From: Streptococcus anginosus
Lineage (GTDB): Bacteria > Bacillota > Bacilli > Lactobacillales > Streptococcaceae
Assembly (NCBI RefSeq): GCF_900636475.1
Contig: NZ_LR134283.1
Span: forward strand, 434,001-498,000
Length of the DNA stretch: 64,000 nt
Reading direction: 5' to 3'
A program made the translations under genes and the position numbers. The notes beneath the pieces are model-generated. The model was given only the letters and a program-made list of their open reading frames with translations, had not been told where the DNA came from and did not search any database. Below, one piece after another: positions 48,138 to 57,817 of the stretch; position 1 is the stretch's first letter, and every line of letters begins with the position of its first letter.

Positions 48138-48329
48138 ATGTTAACTCCAAAATTTAGTCTATTTGTTCTTGCTAGCTATTTTATCTTACCAATTATTGCA
48201 TTGTTATTTCCAAACAAATATGTTAAATTAATCGTATTTGTGATATTTCTATTAGAAAATATTTTGGTGATAGGTCTGTATATAAAGGGCAAGTATTTTA
48301 ACCAATCATCTTATTTTACAATACAATAG
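48138..48329 (+). CDS. Small two-helix hydrophobic protein
   Basis: ATG 48138 after GAAAGGTTATCTA opens a 63-codon gene with two hydrophobic helices (LFVLASYFILPIIALLF and LIVFVIFLLENILVIGLYI). A terminator directly downstream and the ribosome site support it as a real gene. No family recognised; small membrane peptides of this type are often bacteriocin-immunity-like, but nothing here proves that. Confidence 0.55.
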   Translation: MLTPKFSLFVLASYFILPIIALLFPNKYVKLIVFVIFLLENILVIGLYIKGKYFNQSSYFTIQ

Positions 48330-48345
48330 TAACAATAGTACCAAG

Positions 48346-48386
48346 AAAAAGCCTAACTTTTTATTTTGATTGAGTTGGGCTTTTTC
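48346..48386 (+). terminator. Terminator after the small hydrophobic gene
   Basis: AAAAAGCCTAACT pairs with AGTTGGGCTTTTT (one G-T pair) around a T-rich loop. The following 48387-48477 has nothing recognisable. Confidence 0.8.
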
Positions 48387-48477
48387 ATCTTATTCAGTTT
48401 TAATATTAGAACGATATTGAGTTGATTAATAATCTTATTTTATAGTGAATATATCTTGTTTTTTTCATGAGTATGGA

Positions 48478-49318
48478 CTATTTAGTTTTCACCAACTCCT
48501 GTAAAATAGCTTTGTTCTTCTTCGAAACGGAAATGTAGAAAGTCTTGGTAGCTTCTTTGTCCGAGATAGGAATCTGGATACGTTGGCTATTCACAGTGGA
48601 TTCTTCAGTGTTTTGTTGAGTAATATTGGTAGAAAAAGTTGGTAATGCAGAAGCATTTACTAAATCAACAAAGGCTGCCCGATCTTTTTGAACAATAAAC
48701 TTTGTTTGCGTCAGTTGATTGACTAATGGCTGCTAAATGCCTAGATTCGAGCGCAGCAGCATAGTCAAATTAGCAATTCTGCAAGTTTTATCTCTTTTCG
48801 TGTGGCATACGGGTGAGTCAAAGGAACGGATAAGTAAAGTTGCTCCATGAAAAGCTCCATGGAAAGAATATGCTCTTTTTGATAGGATAGTCCGTTACAA
48901 TGAAGTGAACGTTTTCGTCATCCAGAGCTTTTTCCAATTCGTCATTCGTCTTTTGCTCAATTTGAATGTGTTGCTCCAAGCCTTTTTTTATACGACTTTC
49001 CAGTTCAAAGATGGCTTCCGGTGCATTAACACCACCAAAAATAGTATTTTCTTTTAATGCAAAATGTTGTACATCATCGAGAAACTTTTGTTTTTGTTTC
49101 AGAAATTTTTTGGTTAGTTTAACTGTTTGATGACCGGTTTCCGTGAAACCTAATTTATTTTTTCTTCGCTCAAAAAAAATAACTCCCAATTCATCTTCCA
49201 GCATTTGCATATTTCGAGTTAAGGATGGCTGAGAGATGAGTAGGACTTCGGCTGCTTTAGACAAGGTTCCCTCCTGTGAGAAAACAATGAGTTGCTCCAA
49301 GTGTTGTAAATTCAGCAT
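48478..49318 (-). pseudogene. LysR-family regulator with several frameshifts
   Basis: On the minus strand AAAGGAGACATC and ATG 49318 start a normal LysR helix-turn-helix (NLQHLEQLIVFSQEGTLSKA, then LISQPSLTRNMQMLEDELG). The frame runs to about 48885, after which the reading frame must shift: HILSMELFMEQLYLSVPLTH and YATRKEIKLAEL continue in a second frame to about 48783, and QPLVNQLTQTKFIVQKDRAA to EATKTFYISVSKKNKAI in a third, ending at TAG 48478. At least two indels and one stop are needed. Divergent from the MFS gene, its likely former target. Confidence 0.8.
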
Positions 49319-49471
49319 GATGTCTCCTTTTTGATCAATGAGTTGGACAGCTTTGACTATAGGTAAAATGAATACCAGTATCATCTATCGTTATTGTACA
49401 ATTTTTCATTTATCTTGTAAAATGAGAGCAGAGAGCAGCACAAGTCGTTCAAAACTATTTTTTAAAAGCTC

Positions 49472-49500
49472 TTGACAAATCTATTTATCTATCTTATACT
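49472..49500 (+). promoter_or_regulatory. MFS transporter promoter
   Basis: Perfect TTGACA (49472-49477), a 17-nt spacer and TATACT (49495-49500). Transcription would begin about 49507, 180 nt before the start codon. Confidence 0.85.
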
Positions 49501-49514
49501 TAATACAATTAATA

Positions 49515-49630
49515 CAACTTTAATCATGTCCCGTGAGGCATAAAAGTAATCGTTAAAATGGATTAGTATGCTAATCTACTATTTTACTGTAAACTTTTGG
49601 CTCAGGACTTCCTGAGCTTTTTGATTTTTA
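49515..49630 (+). promoter_or_regulatory. PyrR-type attenuator upstream of the MFS gene
   Basis: A PyrR binding loop is visible at 49515-49547: lower stem ACTTT with AAAGT, upper stem ATG-(U bulge)-CC with GG-CAT, and hexaloop CGTGA, i.e. TCCCGTGAGGC matching the PyrR core UCCNGNGAGGC. A terminator GCTCAGG-ACTT-CCTGAGC with TTTTTGATTTTT ends the leader at 49600-49630. This is the same layout as the pyrK and pyrF leaders at 54.9 and 56.9 kb. Uridine nucleotides acting through PyrR should lower expression. Confidence 0.75.
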
Positions 49631-49685
49631 GGGCTGTATTCAATTAATAAATGTAGTCTGTGAGCTACGATTAAGGAGAATGTGC

Positions 49686-50924
49686 ATGTCTTTAGACAAA
49701 AATAATAAGCGAGCATTAGTTGCTGCGATTGTTGCATCAGGAACAGACGACTTAAATGTCATGTTCTTAGCTTTTTCGATGTCGTCTATCATTTCAGAAT
49801 TGGGCGTTACAGGAGCCCAAGGGGGCTGGATTGCGACGATTACCAATCTAGGAATGTTGGTTGGTGGTTTGCTCTTTGGCATACTGGCTGACCGTTATCA
49901 CAAGTTCAAAGTCTTTAAATGGACGATTGTTATTTTTTCATTGGCGACAGGACTGATTTACTTTACACAAAATATTTATTATCTCTATCTCATGCGTTTC
50001 ATTGCTGGGATAGGTGTTGGCGGAGAGTATGGAGTTGCCATTGCGATTATGGCAGGAATTGTTCCTGTTGGAAAAATGGGACGTATTTCATCTCTGAACG
50101 GAATTGCAGGGCAAGTTGGTTCTATTACTTCAGCACTTTTAGCAGGTTGGTTAGCGCCGGCACTTGGCTGGAAAGGCCTTTTCCTCTTTGGACTTGCGCC
50201 TATTGCCTTGGTTTTGTGGATGATGTTAGCGATTGATGATGATCATATCCGAGATAATGGCAATGTGACATTAAAAGCAGAAGGGCGCCAGTCTGTTAAA
50301 ATGAGCGAATTGTTTAAAACACCAGCTCTAACAGCTCAGACGGTAGCACTAATGGTCATGACGACGGTACAAATTGCTGGGTATTTTGGGATGATGAACT
50401 GGCTTCCAACCATTATCCAAACAAGCCTGCATATTTCTGTAAAAGATTCCTCACTTTGGATGGTCTCAACGATTTTGGGAATGTGTCTGGGAATGCTCAC
50501 TTTCGGTCAAATCCTTGATAAATGGGGACCAAGATTTGTTTATTCAATCTTTCTTTTAGCTTCTTCTATGTGTGTTTACCTCTTCCAATTCGCCAATTCA
50601 ATGCCAGCCATGATTGTCGGTGGTGCGATTGTTGGTTTCTTTGTAAATGGAATGTTTGCGGGTTATGGCGCGATGATTACGAGATTGTATCCAGCTCACA
50701 TTCGCTCCACGGCTAATAATGTCATCTTAAATGTCGGACGAGCAATTGGAGGCTTCTCATCTGTAATTATTGGGAAAATTTTAGATGTTTCAAGTGTCTC
50801 AATGGTAATGATTTTCCTAGCAAGCCTTTATTTGATTAGCTTTGCTGCCTTGTGGACGATTAGGAACTTAAAAGCAGAACGTTACTCACAATTAGGAGAA
50901 GAATTAGTCGTAAAAGAAGCGTAA
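49686..50924 (+). CDS. MFS transporter, candidate pyrimidine-precursor carrier
   Basis: This 412-residue protein has twelve predicted membrane helices and MFS motifs: GILADRYHKFKV after helix 2 and RFIAGIGVGGEYGVAIAIMA at helices 4-5, as in the aromatic-acid/H+ symporter and related sugar-acid branches. Its transported compound is unknown. The PyrR-type leader points to a pyrimidine-linked substrate such as orotate, an aromatic acid, but this is inference. ATG 49686 is preferred over 49680, which is 1 nt from the AAGGAG site. Flanking LysR genes are both broken, while this gene is intact. Confidence 0.8.
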   Translation: MSLDKNNKRALVAAIVASGTDDLNVMFLAFSMSSIISELGVTGAQGGWIATITNLGMLVGGLLFGILADRYHKFKVFKWTIVIFSLATGLIYFTQNIYYLYLMRFIAGIGVGGEYGVAIAIMAGIVPVGKMGRISSLNGIAGQVGSITSALLAGWLAPALGWKGLFLFGLAPIALVLWMMLAIDDDHIRDNGNVTLKAEGRQSVKMSELFKTPALTAQTVALMVMTTVQIAGYFGMMNWLPTIIQTSLHISVKDSSLWMVSTILGMCLGMLTFGQILDKWGPRFVYSIFLLASSMCVYLFQFANSMPAMIVGGAIVGFFVNGMFAGYGAMITRLYPAHIRSTANNVILNVGRAIGGFSSVIIGKILDVSSVSMVMIFLASLYLISFAALWTIRNLKAERYSQLGEELVVKEA

Positions 50925-50941
50925 TATACCAAGTTTTAATG

Positions 50942-50973
50942 AAAGTCTGTTCATTTGAATGACAGGCTTTTTG
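50942..50973 (+). terminator. MFS gene terminator
   Basis: AAAGTCTGTTCATT pairs with AATGACAGGCTTT (one G-T pair) around TG, followed by TT. Confidence 0.8.
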
Positions 50974-51019
50974 CATTTCATGATATAATGAAATCAGGCA
51001 AGTATAGGAGGAAATGGGA

Positions 51020-51907
51020 TGAATTTTAAACAGCTGTCGTATTTTCAGGATATTGTTCGTACAGGAGTTTTACAGAAGCAGCAGAAGAAAATTTTATTTC
51101 GCAATCAGCCATGTCCCAGCAGATGAAATCATTAGAAGAGGAACTTGGTGTGACCCTTTTTGAGCGCAAGAATCGCGGATTTCATTTAACGAGAGCTGAG
51201 AAATTTTTTATCAAAAAAGTCAACGGTTGCTAGAAGATTATAATGGCTTGGTAGCTGATACACAAGTTTTGACAGGAACACAGCCAGTTTCCATGCGGAT
51301 AGGTCTATTGTGGGGAATGACAGAAAGCGTACTGCCCCAGATTTTAGCTGAATTCAAAGAGCGTTTTCCAAGTGTTCAGTTGGAGATCATGGTAGGAAGT
51401 CATGAAGAGATTGGCACGGCACTGCGCCAGCAAAAGTTGGATATGACCATTAGCGACCAGCGAAAAGCATTTTCTGGCAATTATGCGAATATTTGCTTAA
51501 CTTCTTTCCCGCTTTATATCAGAGTTGGACATACTCATCCTTTATCCCAATCAAAATCTGTTCAGATGAAAGACTTGCAGGTCTATCCAGCTTTGTTATT
51601 AGCTGTGAAAGGACAGGAAAAGATAGAATCTGATTATTATCGTGACAATCTTGGTTTTCAGTCGGAATTTAATTTTGCTTATTCTCCAGAAGAAGCAGCA
51701 TTGCAACTCATGGTTTCTACTGCTTATTTTACTTTTGAAAAAATGACTACTAAGGCAACTTCAAACCTTTATTGCGAATATTGCGAATTTCCTCTTTTGC
51801 AGAATCAGCAACCGATAGAGCGAGACTATTTTCTTTTTTATCATTTGGAGCATGCTCATCCTTACACAGAAGATTTTTTAGAAATTGCTAAACGTTATTT
51901 CAGATAA
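51020..51907 (+). pseudogene. Second LysR-family regulator with two frameshifts
   Basis: AGGAGGAAATGGG and ATG 51020 begin MNFKQLSYFQDIVRTG. A one-base loss near 51068 (GGAGTTTTTACA-type context) shifts the frame; the HTH continues as FTEAAEENFISQSAMSQQMK and LGVTLFERKNRGFHLTRA. A second loss near 51205 shifts again, after which the effector domain (LLEDYNGLVADTQVL onward) runs clean to 51907. Two single-base losses, otherwise well conserved. It likely once controlled the CMD-cupin genes that follow. Confidence 0.85.
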
Positions 51908-52001
51908 GTTTTTCTTATCTGATTTTTCTTGTAATTCAAATTGATTTGTCAAAAGCAAAGCCGTACAATAAGAAATGTAAAGAAGAAAGTGAGGAAATAT
52001 C

Positions 52002-52745
52002 ATGGATATTGATAATAAAGTCTCTTTTCCGGATTTGCTAGGCTTATCTGAAACGGATCCAGAATTTGTTGCACTTTTTAAGCAATTCGCTTTTCAGGAA
52101 GTGCCGAAAGACCTCCCCTTCTCATTAGATGAAAGAAGATATTACTTAGCCACTTTAGCTGTTTTAGTTGGCAGTCAAGGGCTTGAAGCCTATAAAGAGA
52201 TTCTTCCCGTTGCTTTGGACAATGGGGTGAAAGCCGTGGAAGTCAAAGAATTGCTGTATCAAGCGGTTGCTTATCTAGGTCTTAGTCGGGTTTATGCCTT
52301 TTTCGCACCTACGAATACGATTTTTACCAATCAAGGAACTTCTCTTCCTTTGGCTAGTCAAAAAAATACGAAAAATCAAACTCGCTTAGAAGCTGGTGAA
52401 GAAGCTCAGATTGCAATTTTTGGCGACCAGATGAAGGGTTTTGCGACAAAGGGAGAGCCGGATGTACGCCATATCAACAAATGGTTAGTCGATAATTGTT
52501 TCGGTGATTACTATACTCGCTCTAGCCTTGATTATGCTGAGCGTGAATTATTGACATTCTGTTATCTTTATTCTCAAGGGGGCTGTGAACCGCAGTTGAA
52601 GGGACATATTGCAGCCAATCTTTGCTTGGGAAATGATAAAACGTTGTTAATTGCAGTCATCTTTGCCTGTATCCCTTATATCGGTTATCCGCGTACTCTC
52701 AATGCGCTTAGTTGTATCAACGAAGTTGCAAATGCACAACAGTAA
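52002..52745 (+). CDS. Carboxymuconolactone decarboxylase (AhpD-like) family protein
   Basis: This 247-residue protein contains two CMD/AhpD-like helical domains (about 40-100 and 150-240). The second has FCYLYSQGGCEPQLKGHIAA, with two Cys and a His in an arrangement like the AhpD active site but with wider Cys spacing. It heads a three-gene group with a cupin and an NAD(P)-binding protein, a set seen in many bacteria with unknown substrate. The ATG follows AAGTGAGGAAATATC. Confidence 0.8.
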   Translation: MDIDNKVSFPDLLGLSETDPEFVALFKQFAFQEVPKDLPFSLDERRYYLATLAVLVGSQGLEAYKEILPVALDNGVKAVEVKELLYQAVAYLGLSRVYAFFAPTNTIFTNQGTSLPLASQKNTKNQTRLEAGEEAQIAIFGDQMKGFATKGEPDVRHINKWLVDNCFGDYYTRSSLDYAERELLTFCYLYSQGGCEPQLKGHIAANLCLGNDKTLLIAVIFACIPYIGYPRTLNALSCINEVANAQQ

Positions 52746-52769
52746 ATTTATCACAAAGGAAGTAGAAAA

Positions 52770-53210
52770 ATGAAATATCAAACAAAAGAAGCCTTTGATA
52801 AGGCAAATCATTTCGGACTTGGTGCATCAAATGATGCTTATGCTCAATACTTTATCGGTCAATCGTATCTAAATGCCCTCGGTGCAACAAAAGATGGTGT
52901 AATCGCTCTTCATAATGTTACTTTTGAGCCTGGCTGTCGAAATAATTGGCATATTCACCATGCTAGCAAGGGTGGTGGACAAATTTTGATTTGTACGGCT
53001 GGTGAAGGTTGGTACCAAGAAGAAGGAAAAGAAGCCGTTAGTTTATCTGAAGGCTCTGTGGTTGTTATTCCAGCTAATGTAAAACATTGGCATGGTGCGA
53101 AAAAAGATTCTTGGTTCAGTCATATAGCGCTTGGTGTTCATGGGGAAGATTTGTCAAATGAATGGTGTGAAGCCGTTTCAGACGAGGAATATAATCAATT
53201 AAAAGATTAG
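52770..53210 (+). CDS. Cupin domain protein
   Basis: This 146-residue single-domain cupin has motif 1 as NNWHIHHASKGGGQILICTA and motif 2 as PANVKHWHGAKKDS, with the expected His/Glu-type metal ligands mostly present. It is 24 nt after the CMD gene and preceded by AAAGGAAG. Members of this group often act as small oxidoreductases or isomerases beside CMD proteins; the reaction is unknown. Confidence 0.85.
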   Translation: MKYQTKEAFDKANHFGLGASNDAYAQYFIGQSYLNALGATKDGVIALHNVTFEPGCRNNWHIHHASKGGGQILICTAGEGWYQEEGKEAVSLSEGSVVVIPANVKHWHGAKKDSWFSHIALGVHGEDLSNEWCEAVSDEEYNQLKD

Positions 53211-53225
53211 AAAGTTACTGTTAGC

Positions 53226-53711
53226 ATGAAAAAAGTTCTTATTTTAGGAGCCAATGGGCAAATTGCTCGTTTGGTGATTCCAAGATTATTACAGGAAACA
53301 GATGTACATTTGACGCTTTATTTGCGAAAAAGTGCTCGTTTACAGTCACTTGAAAGTGAGCGAGTGGATGTTCTTGAAGGGGATGTCAATGATTTTGCAG
53401 CCTTGACAAGAGCCATGAAAGGTCAAGATATTGTCTACGCCAATCTCGGTGGACAGTTTGAGCCTATGGTAGCAAATATTGTTAAAGCAATGGAAGAAAA
53501 TCAAGTTTCTCGTTTGACTTATTTGTCTAACAATGATTTTGCTAAGGTGGGAGAATTAACAGAAAAAGGGGAGTTTTACAAGGGAACAATCATTTCAAGA
53601 GTAAGTATTGCGGATTTGATTGTTCGTATCATAAAAGAACCGTCTTTACACAGTTATGCTAGTCTAGGCATTTCAAAGCCAAGAACAGACGGCGATAGAC
53701 CTATGTATTAA
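53226..53711 (+). pseudogene. NAD(P)-binding (NmrA-like) protein with internal deletion
   Basis: This 161-codon frame has the dinucleotide loop VLILGANGQIARLVIPRLL and the C-terminal SLGISKPRTDGDRP of SDR-like NAD(P)H-binding proteins, which are usually about 210 residues. After VSRLTYLS, the segment carrying the active-site region and the substrate arm is missing and the text resumes with ELTEKGEFYKGTIISRVS. I infer an in-frame deletion of roughly 50-60 residues; the product is probably inactive. Confidence 0.65.
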
Positions 53712-53712
53712 A

Positions 53713-53757
53713 GAAAATAGCATAAACCTATGGTAAGAAAGTTTGTGCTATTTTTAA
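53713..53757 (+). terminator. Terminator after the CMD-cupin genes
   Basis: AAAATAGCATAAAC pairs with GTTTGTGCTATTTT (one G-T pair), followed by TAATT. The rest of 53758-53946 shows only a 27-codon frame (53816-53899) I do not trust. Confidence 0.7.
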
Positions 53758-53946
53758 TTGCATGATTTTATTCCATTTTAAATGATAGGATAACAGTTTA
53801 TCGCTACACAGAGAAATGAAAATGCTAGAAAAACTCCCAACGCGATACAATAAAGGTGTTCAAGCCTATTGTAAAGCGACAGGAGAAAATATAGCATAAA
53901 AATTTCATTGTTTATCACATATAAGAGTGGAACAGATGATTATGAT

Positions 53947-54855
53947 TTACTTATCAAATTGAACTTCTTCTAACAGGTACTCAATGAATTTATCCCCCAT
54001 TTTAGACAAGCTAGCTTTTTCGTGTTTGATATAAACTAGCTCAATAGGGTCATCAATATCTAGCGGAATGGAAACAATATTGTCACCGTTGAGATTGCTG
54101 TTGAGAATACCAGTTGCGATAGTGTAACCGTCAAGACCGATTAAAAGATTGAAAAGGGTTGCTCGGTCACTGACAACGATGGATTTTTTATGGTGTTCTT
54201 GGGATAGGATTTCTTCTGAAAAGTAAAAGGAATTGTGGGTGCCTTGGTCATAGCTCAGATAAGGAAAATCTTCTAGATCAGCTAATTGCACCAGTTTTTT
54301 CTTTGCTAGAGGATTGCTCTTGCTGACAAAGATATGGGGCTGTGCGGTAAAGAGATGAGTGGCAATCAAGTGATTGTCATCTAGCATTTTGGAGAGGACA
54401 TCGCGGTTGTAGCTGTTGAGAAATAGAACACCAATTTCACTACGGAAATTTTTGACGTCATCAATGATTTCCCAAGTTCGGGTTTCCCGCAGGAAGAGCT
54501 CGTACTTTTCCATGTCACTCTTTTTGAGCAGAGATACGAAAGCATTGACCACAAAGGCGTAGTGTTGTGAGGAAACGCTGAAAAGTTCTCGGTTAGCAAC
54601 GGGATTTTTATAACGTTCTTCCAGCAGCTGGGTTTGCTCTACTACCTGACGAGCATAGGAAAGAAATTCCATGCCGTCCTTAGTCAAGGTAATGCCCTTG
54701 GGATTGCGGATGAAAATCTCAATACCCATTTCATTTTCCAAATCACGCACAGCATTAGACAGACTTGGCTGGGTGATGAATAATTGTTTGGCAGCTTCGT
54801 TCATACTGCCCGTTTCGACGATTTTGATAATATAATGTAATTGCTGAATTCTCAT
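53947..54855 (-). CDS. cpsY: LysR-family regulator CpsY
   Basis: This 302-residue intact LysR regulator has the helix-turn-helix in RIQQLHYIIKIVETGSMNEA and FITQPSLSNAVRDLENEMG. The whole N-terminal half matches streptococcal CpsY/MtaR, linked to methionine uptake and survival in neutrophils. It is divergent from pyrK. No Shine-Dalgarno precedes the ATG; an extended -10 (TGATAAAAT on the minus strand) ends 6 nt before it, so the mRNA should be leaderless. Confidence 0.85.
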   Translation of the reverse strand: MRIQQLHYIIKIVETGSMNEAAKQLFITQPSLSNAVRDLENEMGIEIFIRNPKGITLTKDGMEFLSYARQVVEQTQLLEERYKNPVANRELFSVSSQHYAFVVNAFVSLLKKSDMEKYELFLRETRTWEIIDDVKNFRSEIGVLFLNSYNRDVLSKMLDDNHLIATHLFTAQPHIFVSKSNPLAKKKLVQLADLEDFPYLSYDQGTHNSFYFSEEILSQEHHKKSIVVSDRATLFNLLIGLDGYTIATGILNSNLNGDNIVSIPLDIDDPIELVYIKHEKASLSKMGDKFIEYLLEEVQFDK

Positions 54856-54861
54856 AAGCCT

Positions 54862-54870
54862 ATTTTATCA
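54862..54870 (-). promoter_or_regulatory. Extended -10 of cpsY
   Basis: The minus strand reads TGATAAAAT (54862-54870), 6 nt before ATG 54855. It overlaps nothing of the divergent pyr promoter, whose -35 begins at 54879. Confidence 0.6.
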
Positions 54871-54878
54871 CATTAGCA

Positions 54879-54907
54879 TTGACAAAACACTTGTTAAGTT
54901 GTAAAAT
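54879..54907 (+). promoter_or_regulatory. pyrK-pyrDb promoter
   Basis: TTGACA (54879-54884), a 17-nt spacer and TAAAAT (54902-54907). Confidence 0.85.
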
Positions 54908-54918
54908 ATGTTAAATTT

Positions 54919-55030
54919 AACCTTTAAGAAAGTCCAGCGAGGCTTCCAAGGTTTCAGGTGAAGGAAGAGTGGGAACAAGTCTGCTCTCTATTTTCGTGAG
55001 ACCTTGCGTGTGTATGCGAGGTCTTTTTTG
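54919..55030 (+). promoter_or_regulatory. PyrR attenuator of pyrK-pyrDb
   Basis: The binding loop (54919-54953) has AACCTT pairing with AAGGTT and the core GTCCAGCGAGGCT. A terminator AGACCT(TGC)/(GCG)AGGTCT followed by T6 ends at 55028. Classic PyrR-controlled attenuation by UMP is expected. Confidence 0.9.
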
Positions 55031-55049
55031 GTAAAGAAATGAGGTAGAA

Positions 55050-55856
55050 ATGGTAAGTAGTTCGTGTAAGAAAAGATTTGGAAAAATCATGTTGGAGAAG
55101 ATGAACATTGTGCATCAAGAGGAAATTGCTCCGCGAATTTTTGCTATGGATTTACAAGGGGAAATGGTTAGCCAGATGAAGGCTGGGCAGTTTCTACATA
55201 TTCGAGTCCCAGATGATACAAAGCTTCTACGGCGACCTATTTCAATTTCAGAGATTGATAAAGAGAGAAAAATTTGTCGGATTATTTACAGGATAGAAGG
55301 GGCAGGCACAGAAATTTTTTCTAAATTGCAGAAGGGTTTTCAGTTGGATGTCATGGGTCCTCAAGGAAATGGGTTTGATTTATCTGGTTTGGACATTGAA
55401 GATACAGCCTTAATCATAGGAGGCGGTATTGGTGTTCCGCCCTTGCTGCAGGTAGCAAAAGAATTACATAGCAAAGGGGTCAAGATCACTTCAGTTCTTG
55501 GATTTGCAACAAAAGCCGCCGTTATTTTGGAAGAAGAGATGAAAAAATACGGTCGTGTCATCGTAACAACAGATGACGGCTCTTATGGTCGCAAAGGCTA
55601 TGTTTCCTCTGTTGTGAATGAGTTGCCAGAAAGTTTTACTGCGGTTTATGCTTGCGGTGCCCCTGGTATGCTCAAATATGTTGATGAAACATTTCGTAGT
55701 CATCCACGAGCTTACATTTCTATGGAGTCACGAATGGCTTGTGGAATGGGGGCTTGCTATGCTTGCGTACTTCATGTGGCTGGTGAGGATCAATCAGTCA
55801 ATAAGCGTGTCTGTGAAGACGGTCCAGTTTTTGAGACTGGTACAATCGTGATGTAG
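55050..55856 (+). CDS. pyrK: Dihydroorotate dehydrogenase B electron-transfer subunit
   Basis: This FAD and [2Fe-2S] protein passes electrons from PyrDb to NAD+. It has the FAD motif RRPISIS, the NAD-binding GGGIGVPPLLQVAKEL, and the cluster cysteines in MACGMGACYACVLH plus a later Cys in RVCEDGP. ATG 55050 follows GAGGTAGAA (268 residues); ATG 55089 (MLEKMNIV) fits homolog N-termini better but has only TTGGAAAA upstream. Partner pyrDb starts 9 nt later. Confidence 0.94.
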   Translation: MVSSSCKKRFGKIMLEKMNIVHQEEIAPRIFAMDLQGEMVSQMKAGQFLHIRVPDDTKLLRRPISISEIDKERKICRIIYRIEGAGTEIFSKLQKGFQLDVMGPQGNGFDLSGLDIEDTALIIGGGIGVPPLLQVAKELHSKGVKITSVLGFATKAAVILEEEMKKYGRVIVTTDDGSYGRKGYVSSVVNELPESFTAVYACGAPGMLKYVDETFRSHPRAYISMESRMACGMGACYACVLHVAGEDQSVNKRVCEDGPVFETGTIVM

Positions 55857-56807
<951 letters not shown>

Positions 56808-56819
56808 TTGATGTTTTAC

Positions 56820-56848
56820 TTGACAAGAGATAAAGTAAATTATAAAAT
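56820..56848 (+). promoter_or_regulatory. pyrF-pyrE promoter
   Basis: Perfect TTGACA (56820-56825), a 17-nt spacer and TAAAAT (56843-56848), just after pyrDb. Confidence 0.8.
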
Positions 56849-56858
56849 AATTGAAATA

Positions 56859-56957
56859 AAACCTTTAAAGAAGTCCAGAGAGGCTACTAAGGAAGATACG
56901 GTTAAAATGGCAGTTGCTGCCAATTTTCGTGTAACCTTGCCTCGGGCAAGGTTTTTC
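56859..56957 (+). promoter_or_regulatory. PyrR attenuator of pyrF-pyrE
   Basis: The binding loop at about 56860-56893 contains the consensus GTCCAGAGAGGCT with flanking CCTTTAA and TAAGG arms. The terminator AACCTTGCC-TCG-GGCAAGGTT followed by TTTCT is at 56933-56957. The remaining 56958-57115 before the pyrF ribosome site holds nothing I recognise. Confidence 0.9.
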
Positions 56958-57121
56958 TATAGCTCGTAATAAGGCAAATTTAGAGCTATTGATGATTAGC
57001 TAGTGCTACTAAGCAACTTCACCGTTTGATGTAGTATAGTCAGTATTGAAAGGTGGCAGAGCTATAGATTCTGTCAAAAGGTTAAAAATGGCGAAAAGCC
57101 TATAAAAAAGGAGAAGAATCC

Positions 57122-57817
57122 ATGCGTGAAGAACGTCCTATTATTGCCCTTGATTTTCCGTCATTTGATGATGTCAAGGAGTTTTTAGAGCATTTTCCAG
57201 AAGACGAAAAGTTATATGTCAAAATCGGTATGGAATTTTTCTATGCCATTGGGCCGGAAATTGTGCATTATCTGAAAGGTTTGGGACATAGCATTTTCCT
57301 AGATTTGAAATTGCACGACATCCCAAATACAGTGCGCTCTGCCATGTCAGTTTTGAGAACCTTTGGGATTGATATGGTGACGGTTCATGCGGCAGGTGGC
57401 GTGGAAATGATGCGAGAAGCCAAGAAGGTTTTAGGTAATCAGGCAAAGCTAGTAGCAGTGACTCAGCTGACTTCTACCAGTGAGGAAGATATGCGGGATT
57501 GCCAAAATATCCAAACAACTGTTTCAGAATCTGTTGTCAACTATGCCTGCAAAGCTAAGGAAGCTGGACTGGACGGAGTTGTTTGTTCGGCTCAGGAGGT
57601 TAAGCTGATTAAAGCCGCAACATCAGAAGATTTTCTGTGCGTCACTCCAGGTATTCGACCAGCTGGTTCTGAAATCGGGGATCAAAAACGGGTTATGACG
57701 CCACAAGAAGCTCATCAAATTGGTAGTGACTACATTGTGGTTGGACGTCCAATCACACGAGCAACTGATCCAGTAGCTGCTTACCGAGCTATAAAGGCGG
57801 AATGGGTGAATGGTTAG
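57122..57817 (+). CDS. pyrF: Orotidine 5'-phosphate decarboxylase
   Basis: This 231-residue TIM-barrel enzyme makes UMP. The catalytic Asp-Lys-Asp set lies in [13 protein letters not shown] near residue 58-70, and [17 protein letters not shown] is the phosphate loop. AAAAAGGAGAAGAATCC precedes the ATG. It overlaps the next gene by 8 nt. Confidence 0.97.
   Translation: MREERPIIALDFPSFDDVKEFLEHFPEDEKLYVKIGMEFFYAIGPEIVHYLKGLGHSIFLDLKLHDIPNTVRSAMSVLRTFGIDMVTVHAAGGVEMMREAKKVLGNQAKLVAVTQLTSTSEEDMRDCQNIQTTVSESVVNYACKAKEAGLDGVVCSAQEVKLIKAATSEDFLCVTPGIRPAGSEIGDQKRVMTPQEAHQIGSDYIVVGRPITRATDPVAAYRAIKAEWVNG

Noticed and set aside
53816..53899. 27-codon ORF MKMLEKLPTRYNKGVQ...
   Set aside because: No ribosome site, in a spacer between a terminator and cpsY; possibly a tiny remnant but too short to support.
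56958..57115. Possible extra RNA element after the pyrF attenuator
   Set aside because: Some weak pairings, but no conserved block or terminator that I can identify.
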